This document shows positions 9,996 to 20,735 of a DNA stretch of 64,000 nucleotides, piece after piece. The notes under the pieces are model-generated. The model did no database searches and was not told where the DNA came from. It saw nothing but the letters and a program-made list of their open reading frames with translations. The stretch is from Bactericera cockerelli (Eukaryota; Arthropoda; Insecta; Hemiptera; Triozidae): contig CM044959.1 of NCBI GenBank assembly GCA_024516035.1, forward strand, positions 12,278,872-12,342,871, written 5' to 3'. The position numbers were made by a program, and so were the translations under genes. Numbering within the stretch: position 1 is the first letter of the stretch; each line of letters begins with the position of its first letter.

Positions 9996-11389
9996 CTATG
10001 TTATTTCTCATATTGTGCATGAATATTTTCTTGAATTATGTGCCGAGATATTTGTAAAATGTTAACTTTTTGACTTTCCATTTCTTCTAAGGCATGGAAA
10101 CTATTGTGATTTTTAACCGAACACTGAGGGAGCGAAGCGACCTCACAGTGTTCTCGGGTACTGGACATTCTGGACAATTTGGATACAGACGTTTGTTTTT
10201 CTGTCTGTTCCGCAATAACTCTCGACCAGATTTTTCAATTTTTTTGAAATTTAGTATACATGTTCATTGGGGTCCTAAAATTTTATAATTTTTGGGCCTA
10301 AAAAGGCCATTCGGGGTCAAATGGGGGCCGTTTTGGTGAAAATTGAAAACGATTTTTCTGTTTTTATTGAAACAAGCAAGGCTCTTGAAATTTTGTAGTC
10401 GTTGAGGAAATATATTTGAGTTCAGTAGTAAATTTTGGTGATTCTGAAAGCTAAGGGGGCCGCTTTGTGATAAAAATTCAAAAAGGGCCGATTGATATTT
10501 TTTAATTAAAACCTATCGAGTGTGGTATTGAATGAAAGGTCTCGATGTCCTCATGCTTGATTGAGCATTTATAATGAGATAGTTGAATCTGTGTGAGGTT
10601 TACATTTCACAGAACTAATAGTACCTTACATTGAATAGAGAAAAACAATAAAAAATGCTTTTTTTAACTGATATAACAATAACAATAATTTATTTTCATA
10701 TAAGTGAACACAAGGTATGGTAAAATCGTGATTATGATGTAAGAAATCTAGGATTTATTGCTTCATGATAATTGTTTTTAATCAAGCAGTTGTCCTTTTA
10801 TTTATCCAAATAACCATTGATTATAACAAAGAAGATATTGTGATAAAAATGTTAGATGAAAGATATATTTGTAGTTTTTCATGTAAATACTAAATTCATT
10901 ATGTAATTTTTTAGTCAAGTTGATTCGACTCTGACCAGAGATGAAATTAAATAGTATATTTTATCTATGTAATAAATTGCGCTGTTTTAATTCACGTCTT
11001 AGTACCTTTACAGTTTGTACTAGCTGTTTAGAACCTAGACACTAGATCAGGGTGTCCTCCTTTTACTAGCTCTACTAGTAAATCAGTATCTCATGTAATA
11101 TATGTATAGTATATATATGTAAAAAAACTGAGTTTATGGGATACAATAGAAGTTGTAGTTATCCTCAGTCATGACACATGCATGAGAGAATACATGGACT
11201 TAATGGAGAATAGTCGTCTATCTCTAATGTTGGTTCACAGATGATAAAAAAATAGGTACACAAAAAGGTTTTTTTACTAACAAATTAATATTTTTTGATG
11301 AATAGTAAAATGAACAAATGCATTTATTTAATGAAGTGTAAATGTGTTTCTTTGTTATCACAAGTTTTGGTAGGAATACAAGGCTTTTA
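9996..11389. other. Intergenic with a possible old transposon (10120-10640)
   Basis: Around 10123-10155, ACACTGAGG and CCTCACAGTGT can pair as a hairpin. It is followed by low-complexity, T-rich text with CAATTTTTTTGAAATTTAGT and CCGTTTTGG blocks, typical of decayed non-coding mobile elements. No gene found. Confidence 0.35.
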
Positions 11390-11391
11390 TA

Positions 11392-12449
11392 CAGGGTGAT
11401 TCAGAAAAGTACCGTCAAACGTTAACCACATATTCTATGAGCTAGTTAAGGAGGGGTCAACTCTATAAAAGAAAGTGCGCAAATGTCTCCTAACGGAGGT
11501 ACACGCCCCTTAAGGTGTTTTTAAACAATCGAAATTTTCATTTTACGGCTTACCTATTTGGGATATCGCAATGTTGTAAAAAAATCACTCTCAATACTAG
11601 ATAGCACCTTTCTTTTGGCACAAAATTTAACACCATTCCAATGTCAGGGGCGGTCTCAGGAGGGTCAGATGGTAGAAAAAAGGGTCTAACTTTTTAGTCG
11701 TTGCTTGTAATTGAATTTGGTTTTCACCCTATTAAAACGTCTGTCATTGTCTACAAAAATGTTCTGAATAATTTTTTTCTCAAACCAATACAAACGCTTG
11801 AAAATTGAAATTGAAGATTTTAAAACCGCATTAAGTTTTGAAACCTATGCAACTAGCATACAATTTTAGAACAAGAATTTTCAGCCAATTCATTATTTAA
11901 CGAAGAAATACACCTGGAATATTTGAACGTGTTCGTCAATCTTTTCGAAGGCGTATGGAGGTCTGCATTGAAGCCAGAGGAGCCCATGTGGAACATTTGC
12001 TGTAAATCTTATTTCGGCTTAAGCCCTTCAATTTAGATTTTCAAGCGTTTGTGTTGGTGTGAGAAAAAAATTATTCAGAACATTTTTGTAGACAATGACA
12101 GACGTTTTAATAGGGTGAAAACCAAATTCAGTTACAAGCAACGACTAAAAAGTTAGAACCTTTTTCTACCATCTGACCCTCCTGAGACCGCCCCTGACAT
12201 TGGAATGGTGTTAAATTTTGTGCCAAAAGAAAGGTGCTATCTAGTATTGAGAGTGATTTTTTTACCACATCGCGATATCCCCAATAGGTAAGCCGTAAAA
12301 TGAAAATTTCGATTGTTTAAAAACACCTTAAGGGGCGTGTACCTCCGTTAGGAGGCATTTGCGCACTTTCTTTTATAGAGTTGACTCCTCCTTAACTAGA
12401 CCATAGAGTATGTGGTTAACGTTTGACGGTACTTTTCTGAATCACCCTG
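11392..12449. mobile_element. Fold-back derivative of a mariner-like element
   Basis: Begins CAGGGTGATTCAGAAAAGTA and ends with the complement, with TA on both sides (11390-11391, 12450-12451). The terminal inverted repeats are very long: about 11392-11820 pairs with 12026-12449 almost base for base. Between them is a ~205-bp spacer holding the last codons of a transposase. A TA duplication with CAGGGTG ends fits the Tc1/mariner superfamily. The transcript would form a >400-bp hairpin. Confidence 0.88.
11900..12005 (+). pseudogene. Transposase C-terminus inside the fold-back element
   Basis: The frame ending at TAA 12003-12005 reads TPGIFERVRQSFRRRMEVCI and then EARGAHVEHLL. This is the characteristic end of insect mariner-like transposases (RV-x-x-F-x-x-R...CIE..G.H.EHLL). 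All catalytic parts are missing, so it is a relic that shows the parent family. Confidence 0.75.
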
Positions 12450-12479
12450 TATATTTAAAACAGTCTAGTAATCTATTAT

Positions 12480-12668
12480 TTTGGGTATAGCCCCATCGCT
12501 GGTCAATGCTCGTCAGAGCAGCATACTTATTATTTTTTTTCTCACGAGGTACGAGTGGACCCCGTAAAATCAAAAATACAAAAACCAACAAAAAATCTGA
12601 GTCTGCCGGTATTCGAACCCAGCAGGGCCTGCTTACAAGACGAGTGCGCTACCCGCCCGGACAAGATC
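12480..12668 (-). repeat. SINE-7 copy (tRNA-Thr-like head)
   Basis: Minus strand: GGGTAGCGCACTCGTCTTGT A-box region, then GGGTTCGAATACC B-box at about 12605-12620. The body includes GGGGTCCACTCGTACCTCGT and a tail near 12480. A body fragment (CTCACGAGGTATGAGTAGAG) is at about 16996. Confidence 0.6.
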
Positions 12669-14098
12669 ACTAAAAAACTAAATTGTTTTTTTTTTTAATG
12701 CATTATAAAATAAATAAGATATACTAAATCTGCTTAAAAAGCTTTCAACAAAATGTGTTCCATTAAAAATAGTATTTATGAGATCTCATAAGGAAATATA
12801 TTATGATTATTATGTGGTCAAAGTTTCAAATATATGAGAAAAAAATATGTATTGAGTAAGATCCGACCCCACACTACCTGGATTATCAGACTAGCACCTC
12901 ACTACACCACCAAAATAAAAATAAATAATCATAACTTTAGTATGCTAGAGGCTGCAACTGTGTAAACTAAATAATGTCTATTATATTACAGGATGCCCAA
13001 ACAATACTTTAAAAATAAATAAATAAAATAATACCCCCAGAATGCTTAAATCAAATAGTGCCTTAAATCAAATTTTTGGAAGGTCCCAGTGTAAATGGTA
13101 TACCCATCATCACAGTTTAAGTTATAGTGTTTAAAATAAACTAATAATGTCATTTTATTGACTTGGGACCAAATTATGAGACAAGATTAAATTTAAGATA
13201 ATGCAGACATGCCCTCAAAATCTGAGTTTCAACAAATCACAGCGCACTATAGCCCAGTCTGACTTATGTTAACTTTAATCCTGTTTTATAATGTGTGTCT
13301 GCGGCCATTTTGTGGCGTGCAGTTGAGGAACCTTTGAATAAAACTACATTAAGTAAACACAAACCCTTAAAATGAATGAATTAATTATGGAAATGAATTA
13401 CTAAACCAATTGTAAATTATTCTGGAACTTTCAAGGCCATCTAACTTAAAGTTGCTGTACATTGTAAACCTCTATATTCAGCATTTATGAAGTTCACAAA
13501 AGCTAAAAAGTAGGTAGTTACACTGTAATTCAAAATAGTTTTACTAAAGTAGTCTTCAAATTTCTTGTATCACATTAATTACCACTATAATAAATAATAA
13601 TTATTATCACATTAATTAACACTATTTCAATTAATATTATTATTAATTATTACAATTTTATATATAAAAAATACATTTCTTTTACAGTTACTTTATAAGT
13701 ACTGGTATTACTTTGAATTGTATTATTTATTCAAATTTATGCTAATAAAAATTACAAAACAAATACTAATTTTCATACCAGAATAATTAATAAGGTGTGT
13801 AGGTGGTTGTATAATTATTCTAAAAATATGTTGAAATAAAAAATACACCTCTGGTAAATTGTATTAATTAACTAAATGTACCTACCTATGCCAATAAAAA
13901 ATACAAAAAAAATATAATCATGTGTCACACTATATGACACATGATTGTTTTAGACACATGAACAAACTTGTTTTAGATAAATGGTTGTACCTATAGTTCT
14001 AAAAATATGTTTTAAAAAAATATGTTTAAATTGTATTTGTTAAAATGTATGCCAATAAAAATTAAAAAAAAAAACCAATTAAATAACAAAATTTAATA
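12669..14098. other. Intergenic, AT-rich, downstream of the zinc-finger gene
   Basis: No exon recognised. A SINE-2-like head remnant on the minus strand lies at about 12860-12910. A small palindrome, ATCATGTGTCA / TGACACATGAT, is at 13917-13945. ATTATT-type repeats are at 13580-13670. Confidence 0.45.
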
Positions 14099-16297
14099 TT
14101 AAAAGAAATAAGGTGTGTAAATAATTGTAGATGAAAGAGTGTGTATGTATTGCATATGATCATTTAAGATGCATAAATTCATGGTAGCAAAATAGCAATA
14201 ATCACATTTGAAAATAAAAGTGTCCCTATGCAGTTTGTAGATGTGATGAGCTAAATTTGAACTAAACTTAGAAGTATATGCCTTGCAAATATGACAGTTG
14301 AATTTTCTGTGGTTAATATTATTGGATATGGGTCTATAGTCAGTTTCCAAATCCAATTCTTGCATATAAGTCAATGCTGACTGATGGTTGTGTGAGTGTA
14401 GAAGATGGGCATTTTTATTCATATTAGATATATGACATATTTCACATTTACACATGGCAAAACTATCCCAATACCAAGCAGTAAGGGGTATTTTGGGTGT
14501 CTTGTTTAGTTCTAGACACAGATCTTCATGATCCTTCATTATATCCACACAATCTGATTTCATACCACAGCGGGCACAAATAAATTCATGGACTAATTTA
14601 ATATCACTTGTCTCATTTTTCACATTTTCATCAATACATTCAGATTTTTTTGGAAGATCATCTTTCTTCTTGAGCAGAAATTTTTTATTGGAGAAAGTTT
14701 TGGCTGTTTTTTCTAGGTTTTTTAAGCCCTTCTTCAATTCAGTAATGTGAGTTCTCAAGGTTTTTGTTCGATTTTTTCTGTTTCCAAATATTTCTTTCGT
14801 TTTTTTTTTCAGGGAATCCTCATTATTTTTCAGGACTTTGCTCTTAATTATATTATTTGATTTTCCAGTTTTGTATCTTCCTTTGCTTTTAAACTCCTTA
14901 TAGGAACCATTTTTGAGTGTCTCATTATTACTGAACTTTTCCGATTTCTGGCTAATATAATATTTCTTTTTTAACAAATTCTTACCATTGCTGTATTTGT
15001 TTTCACAAGTACTGATATGTTGTGTTGATGCATCTGCCTCTACAGCATATAATCCATCAATGTATCCATTGTTTTCATTATCTTCACTAAAACTTGAATA
15101 TTCAGGCATCTCTATTTTATTGATAGAAATTTGTTCATACTCGTGAAAAATAATTTCAGGAATGAGTAAGTTACATTCAATATTGGTTTCTTTTTTCACA
15201 TTTATTGTGTTTTGGGATAAAAAGCTAGCGGAAACATATTCTGTGGTCTCTATTTTAACATTTGATTTGGTATTAAGTGCATTTAATGTTGAAATACCAC
15301 AATTGTGTTTATTGTTAATTTTTCCTTTTATGGGACTGGCACTCAAAGTACCTACACAATAATGATCAAAGCCACCATAATTTAAATATATATCAGCATG
15401 ATATTTATTCCTTACATCACACCTTTCGAAAATTTTCTCCATGCATAAACTGAACATTATTTCTAAACTCCATTTCTGGGATCTTTTTGATTTCACAAGG
15501 TGTGATTTTGATTTGAAATGATTTCCAAGAACATTGATAATAGTACAATTATAAGAACAATCTGGGCACATGTAGATTCGCTCCTCTTGATTTGTGATAA
15601 GTGTGAGGATGACAAAGAAATGTTGTACTGGAGCTTCAAAATTAATTACTTTTTCAACTGGAGATTGAAATGTTGTAAATTGACAGTATGAGATTATTGA
15701 TTTACCTTCTGTTGGGAAAGACCTCATTATATCATTCACATTCACAGAATTTCTTTCAGAGACATTTTCTCTGTGAACTATTGTATTAAAATGATCCAGG
15801 AGATTGATATAGGCTGAAACTTTAAGCCCACAGTTCGTGCAGATAAAATCTTGGTCATTAGTTTGAACTTTTTTAATACTGTAATAAGAATGTTGTAAAA
15901 CATCCTCTAGCTTGTGAAACAAATGTTTTACAGGTCTACCTTTTTTCTTTTTTATTGAATCTTTTACAGGACTATCTCTTTCTATGTTTATTGCATTTTT
16001 TGAAGGTTTGCCTCTTTTTCTTTTTATTGAACTTTCTACAGGTTTATCTTTTTCTTCTATTTCTATTGCACTTTTTACAGGTTTATCTCTTTTGATTGTA
16101 TTTTTTACAGGCTTATCTCTTCCTTTTTTATCTGCATTTTTCTCCATACAATTTGTAATGATTGATTGCTGAATTGATTTCCAAGATTCTGGAATTTCAT
16201 TTGGGTCCAATTTTGACCTATTTCTAAAACTGTACCTAGTTTCTTTATAAGCTAACTTCTGGGATTGAGGTTTTGAGTCAATGTTAGAACAATCCAT
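14099..16297 (-). CDS. C2H2 zinc-finger protein, intronless, 732 codons
   Basis: Single open frame from ATG at 16297 to the stop at 14099-14101. Two N-terminal C2H2 fingers are near residues 153-175 (C-x2-C...H-x5-H) and 244-266. A second cluster lies in the last 165 residues, with C-x2-C pairs at about 574-577, 617-620, 668-671 and 698-701, the last two being well-formed fingers. Residues 58-126 hold about six copies of an 11-13-residue lysine-rich unit built on (K/R)xKPVK-xxI. The middle is Lys/Asn/Ser rich and low in complexity. It is likely a nuclear DNA- or RNA-binding protein; I do not recognise an orthologue. The absence of introns in so long a frame, surrounded by SINEs, could mean a retrogene or a single large exon of a bigger gene. 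No alternative start is better supported. Confidence 0.85.
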   Translation of the reverse strand: MDCSNIDSKPQSQKLAYKETRYSFRNRSKLDPNEIPESWKSIQQSIITNCMEKNADKKGRDKPVKNTIKRDKPVKSAIEIEEKDKPVESSIKRKRGKPSKNAINIERDSPVKDSIKKKKGRPVKHLFHKLEDVLQHSYYSIKKVQTNDQDFICTNCGLKVSAYINLLDHFNTIVHRENVSERNSVNVNDIMRSFPTEGKSIISYCQFTTFQSPVEKVINFEAPVQHFFVILTLITNQEERIYMCPDCSYNCTIINVLGNHFKSKSHLVKSKRSQKWSLEIMFSLCMEKIFERCDVRNKYHADIYLNYGGFDHYCVGTLSASPIKGKINNKHNCGISTLNALNTKSNVKIETTEYVSASFLSQNTINVKKETNIECNLLIPEIIFHEYEQISINKIEMPEYSSFSEDNENNGYIDGLYAVEADASTQHISTCENKYSNGKNLLKKKYYISQKSEKFSNNETLKNGSYKEFKSKGRYKTGKSNNIIKSKVLKNNEDSLKKKTKEIFGNRKNRTKTLRTHITELKKGLKNLEKTAKTFSNKKFLLKKKDDLPKKSECIDENVKNETSDIKLVHEFICARCGMKSDCVDIMKDHEDLCLELNKTPKIPLTAWYWDSFAMCKCEICHISNMNKNAHLLHSHNHQSALTYMQELDLETDYRPISNNINHRKFNCHICKAYTSKFSSNLAHHIYKLHRDTFIFKCDYCYFATMNLCILNDHMQYIHTLSSTIIYTPYFF

Positions 16298-16349
16298 CAG
16301 CTCTATGGTAACTTCAAATTTGGCACATGAGTTATTCTGTAATATGAAA

Positions 16350-16692
16350 GAGAAGTATGTATTACTATTATCTGACCTGGTTGCAGCGTTTTTAGTGAAA
16401 CCCTTACAATTAACACTGCGTCCTAATTAGATTTATTATTCTAATTTATTCTATTTTGTTTTAACGTCCTGATTGAGATAGATAGTCAGGATGAAACCCC
16501 CATCCTTCATTTGCTGAGAATTGTACCAGCTACCCACATTAACCTCACCCAGCCTGGGTAGGATTGGACATGCCAGCCTCAAGTGTTTGGAGGGAACAGA
16601 ATTTTCTTTGAAAAATCTGCCTAATCGGGTATCAAACTTGGGATCTCTGTACTATGAGCAGTAGTATCAACTGTCTCACCACGGAGACTGGA
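16350..16692 (-). repeat. SINE-1 copy
   Basis: Full-length copy 5' of the zinc-finger gene. The tail (TGACCTGGTTGCAGCG...) is at 16370 and the head at about 16630-16690. It is more diverged than the copy at 33-360; the B-box reads AAGTTTGATACCC. Confidence 0.75.
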
Positions 16693-17204
16693 AGAGAAGT
16701 ATTACAATTATCAATTTTATATTTTTAATGAGCTGTGATATGAAATTATTACATTAATGGAATTACCAAGTACTGACTTAGATAATTGTTTGTGATTATA
16801 GTCCATTATCAACTAATAAGAATGTAGATTAAATAATAAATGTGTTTCTTTGTGCTATTAAGTTATTATAACACAAACTTAGTTGGTAGTGCAGATTTAT
16901 AGGACTTCTTGGTAGCTTTAATATCCTAATACATATCTCATTTCCCCTAATTCCACACTGGTTACTGCTAACATCAAAGCAAGTTCTCATTTTTTCTCAC
17001 GAGGTATGAGTAGAGTACAGAGTTGAAAAATTAAGTCGAAGAATATACATTACTCAAAGAGTATATTGTTGCTTAAAAAACTACACCACCTAGGTAAGTC
17101 ACATGAAATAAAATACAAAATATTTTTTTTTACAAAAACACACAATAATTTCTTCTGATTTTTAATATTAGAAATTACTCAGAAGTAAAATGAGTTTTAT
17201 GTAG
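16693..17204. other. Intergenic, no gene seen
   Basis: AT-rich. Contains a SINE-7 body fragment near 16990-17040. Nothing else recognised. Confidence 0.4.
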
Positions 17205-17512
17205 GGTTTCAGAGGAAACCCTCCCTACAATAAAATTAACACTGTGACGTAATGAGATCTATTGTGACTTCTATTTGGTTTTCCTGATTTGAGGATGGGG
17301 GTTTTAACCTCCATTTGCAATCAACCAGCTACACACATTAACCTCACCCAGCCTGGGTTGGGCTGGAAATGCCAGCCCAACCCCATTTCCGAACATATTT
17401 GAAAAGAACAGATTTTTTTATGTAGAAGAATGTGCCCAACCTGGATTCAAACTGAAGACATCTGGACCACCAACAGTAAGTCACAACTGTTACACCATGG
17501 AGGCTGGAAGTG
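17205..17512 (-). repeat. SINE-1 copy, diverged
   Basis: Body with CAGCTACACACATTAACCTC and head around 17450-17510 (GAGGCTGG...). The AACACTGTGACGTAATGAGA tail block is at about 17240. Several substitutions, so an old copy. Confidence 0.72.
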
Positions 17513-18327
17513 TGACAAAATTCTATAAGGTAACACTTGAGGTTATTTTGTGAACAAACAGGACAATTCTCCAAAATCTACAAACCCAACTAGGACTCTT
17601 AATTCTAGAGAGTAGAGATATAAAATAATGTCAACTACTCACAGGTCTAGTCTTACCTTAATGGTTTGGACCAGTTGCTCAAGTTGTAATGTGCCTTGAG
17701 CTTGTAGGTACCTTCAAGTATTTGTTCACTCTTTTTTCATAAAAGAAGCCATTAACAGTCCCTCTGATGAATGCAGTAAGAAATGGGCAAATATTGAACA
17801 TTTTATTTTTTATAATATTTATTAATTACAGACTTTATTCTGTACAGAACAAGAATCTACAAGATGTTCTTCAAATCTTCACTCCACAGTGGTCAAGAAA
17901 TCATATTTATCAATTATTTAAACTCCCGCGTCAAAGTTAGATTGTATTGAAAAGATTCGTTTACAACAAACGTCTTTTTCACTTCCCCATTTTGCATGTT
18001 ACCAAATTTTCTTGTGGTGTAAAATGAGGAAGTAAAATAGAGTTATCAGTCAGCTGTTACAAAATGCCAAGCACAAAATGAAATCATCTGACAAAAAAAT
18101 GCTCGAGTGGGAACAGGGGAAGAGAGAGGAGGCAGATTAGATTCATTATCAGTAATCAATACTTTATCACATTTCTCGTTATCAGAAGAGATCAGGTTCT
18201 AATAGGTACCTACAATAGATTGGGAGGAGGCCTCTGATTACTCAACACTGATCTCTGTTGATGACTGTCACAGTTATAAGTCAGTGACTGTTCCACTCTG
18301 TAGTTCTTGGTAGTTGCTAACTTGCTA
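17513..18327. other. Intergenic, upstream of RhoGAP gene
   Basis: No exon recognised. It may hold regulatory sequence of the RhoGAP gene displaced by the insertion at 18336. Confidence 0.35.
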
Positions 18328-18335
18328 GTTCATTT

Positions 18336-20456
18336 TAGAGTTGCCGCGATTAGTTCAAATCTCGATAATCGATTATCGATTAATCGGACTCGTTGGTAAT
18401 CGATTAATCGATTAATCGACACTCAAATAATCGATTAATCGATTATTTGAAGATTATCTGAAATTAACCAAAAATTGACTTTGACTAATTTTTACTTTTT
18501 TTTTTGTCGCGACGACATATTATTTTTATTTCATATTATCATTTCTCATATCTTTTCCTTTAATTAGATACTAATTGAGCCAATTTTGACCTCTACTGGA
18601 TCTACAGTATGTCTCAGAAGTCCTAGCGGAGGCCCTGTAACTTTTGAACGGATGGGAATTTTGAAATTCTGTTTTTTTCTAGACATAGGAAAAGGCCCAT
18701 GGCAAATCTGATGGTGATGTTAAAATTCAGGTTCGACACCCGGAAGTGACATTTTTTGATAAAAAATGCCCATTTCTCTCGAAATTTAAATGAGAAGGTA
18801 TACTTTGGGTTTCATATTATCAATCTAGCGGATTCTAGCGGCCATAACAGGTAATTATACAAAGTTTCATTTTTCTGCCATAATCAGGGGCGGAGCTATG
18901 TAGGCTGAAAGTTGAAAAACCAGGTACCTCATTGATTGACCAATTAGGACCTATTGCACTAAAAATTGGTTTTAAAAGTATAGAAGAAGTGTATTTGAAG
19001 TAACAAAACAATGAAAACACTAATATCTGTATCACCATTCAATCAGTGGCGGAGTAAAAAAATAACCAGATTTTAATTTTTTTCCAACTTGAAGCTTCGG
19101 TCTCCAAGTTGGTAGTCGACAACACTACATTGCACTTACCTTTCATCAGCGATGGAAATTAATTTTTTTTTTAATTTATTTAAAATTGTTATTAAATTTT
19201 ATTTTTCTGGCCATCATTTTCTTTTGTTTCTTATGATAATAATAATGAAGCTCTTATTCACATTTAGCATATTTTTTCTTCTCACCATGACAATTCTTAA
19301 GAGTCGAACCGGATTCATACGGAAACATATTGATATTTTTTCATTAAGTCAACGAACTCAGAAGCTTGTAAAATGAAAAGTAATACTTTCTTACTTTATT
19401 ACCTACTCGTACATGGTAAATATTTTAGTTGTGATATTTGTGCAGTAGGTAAACTTGAAATCATAATCTTCAACATAATGATTTTTTACTCCGACACTGA
19501 TTGAAGGGTGATACATATTGGCGTTTTCATTGTTTTAGTGCTTAAAAGAACGATTTTAAAAAACATTTTGTGAGCAATAGATCCCACATTGCCAATCAAT
19601 GTGGTATCTGATTTTTCAACTTTCAGCCTCCATCGCTCCGCCCCTGATTGTGGCAGAAAAATGAAACTTTGTATAATTACCTGTTATGGCCGTTAGATTG
19701 ATAATATGAAACCCAAAGTATACCTTCTTATTTAAATTTCGAGAGAAATGGCCATTTTTTATCAAAAAATGTCACTTTCGGGTGTCGAACCTGAATTTTA
19801 ACATCACCATCAGATTTGCCATGGGCCTTTTCCTATGTCTAGAAAAAAACAGAATTTCAAAATTCCCAGCAGTTCAAAAGTTACAAGGCCTCCGCTAGGA
19901 CTTCTGAGACATACTGTATAGTCTGAAAAAAAAAAAAAATACCAATTTTTTCACCTAACTAGATTTTATTAATATTTTTTTTCTTTTTATATAGTTTGTC
20001 ACGACGGCATAAATTTTATCAATTTAAAAAACAAGTTGTCATAGTTTGACATGTTGAATGTCACAGGTTGAATAAAAAAAACAACGACCAATTGACAATG
20101 ACAGAATTGAGAATGACACTTTTAGTTTTTAAAATTTTAATGTTAGGTTATTTAAAAAATGCCGTGATTTCCGCCTTTTATAACCAGTAACCAGTGTTGC
20201 CAGAAAAAATTAAAAAAAATCCCCCAATTTTTACTTTTTTTTCCCCCAATCCCAAGGTGCTTGCTAGATCTAGATAACTATAAGTACTATAATATATATT
20301 AACTAGATAGTAGATAGTCCAAAATAATCGATTAATCGACATGAAAATAATCGATTAATCGATTATCTGACTAGTCACTAATCGTTAATCGATTATCAAA
20401 TAATCGATTATTAATAATCGATTAATCGATTAGTTCGATTAATCGCGGCAACTCTA
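18336..20456. mobile_element. 2.1-kb hAT-like fold-back transposon
   Basis: Terminal inverted repeats TAGAGTTGCCGCGATTAGTT / TAATCGCGGCAACTCTA, flanked by an exact 8-bp duplication GTTCATTT (18328-18335 and 20457-20464). An 8-bp duplication and a TAGAG end fit the hAT superfamily. The ends carry clusters of ATCGATTAATCGATTA. Inside, about 18600-19060 is an inverted copy of about 19480-19925. No transposase frame remains. It sits 222 bp upstream of the RhoGAP start codon. Confidence 0.9.
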
Positions 20457-20677
20457 GTTCATTTGTATTTTATATCTACTGTTGAAGTTGGTGTGAAAGT
20501 GTCAAAATTTGTTTACAAGTTTCACACTATTGTGTAGGCTAAAGTTTTTGATTTTTTATGTTAATTAAGGTTGGGTTTACCAATACCAGTTTAATACCTT
20601 TCCCAGACCTAGAATCTGTGTGTTTTGTGAATGGCTATGTATACTTGATCTCAGCTCCATGAAATCAACTGTGTAAA

Positions 20678-20735
20678 ATGGACACAGGCTATCAGAATCA
20701 ACCTACTAATTTTCCAGCTATCAAAAACATAATTT
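20678..20735 (+). CDS. ARHGAP1: RhoGAP gene, coding exon 1
   Basis: Starts ATGGACACAGGC and encodes 19 residues ([19 protein letters not shown]) plus one base. Donor GTAAGT at 20736. The start is chosen because it is the first ATG in frame with exon 2, preceded by an in-frame stop (TAA at 20675-20677). Confidence 0.75.

Noticed and set aside
15162..16172. Plus-strand open frames within the zinc-finger gene
   Set aside because: Antisense shadows of the long minus-strand coding frame.
18336..20456. A telomere-like or origin repeat because of the ATCGATTA clusters
   Set aside because: The clusters are confined to the ends of an element with a clean 8-bp target duplication, so they are transposon termini.
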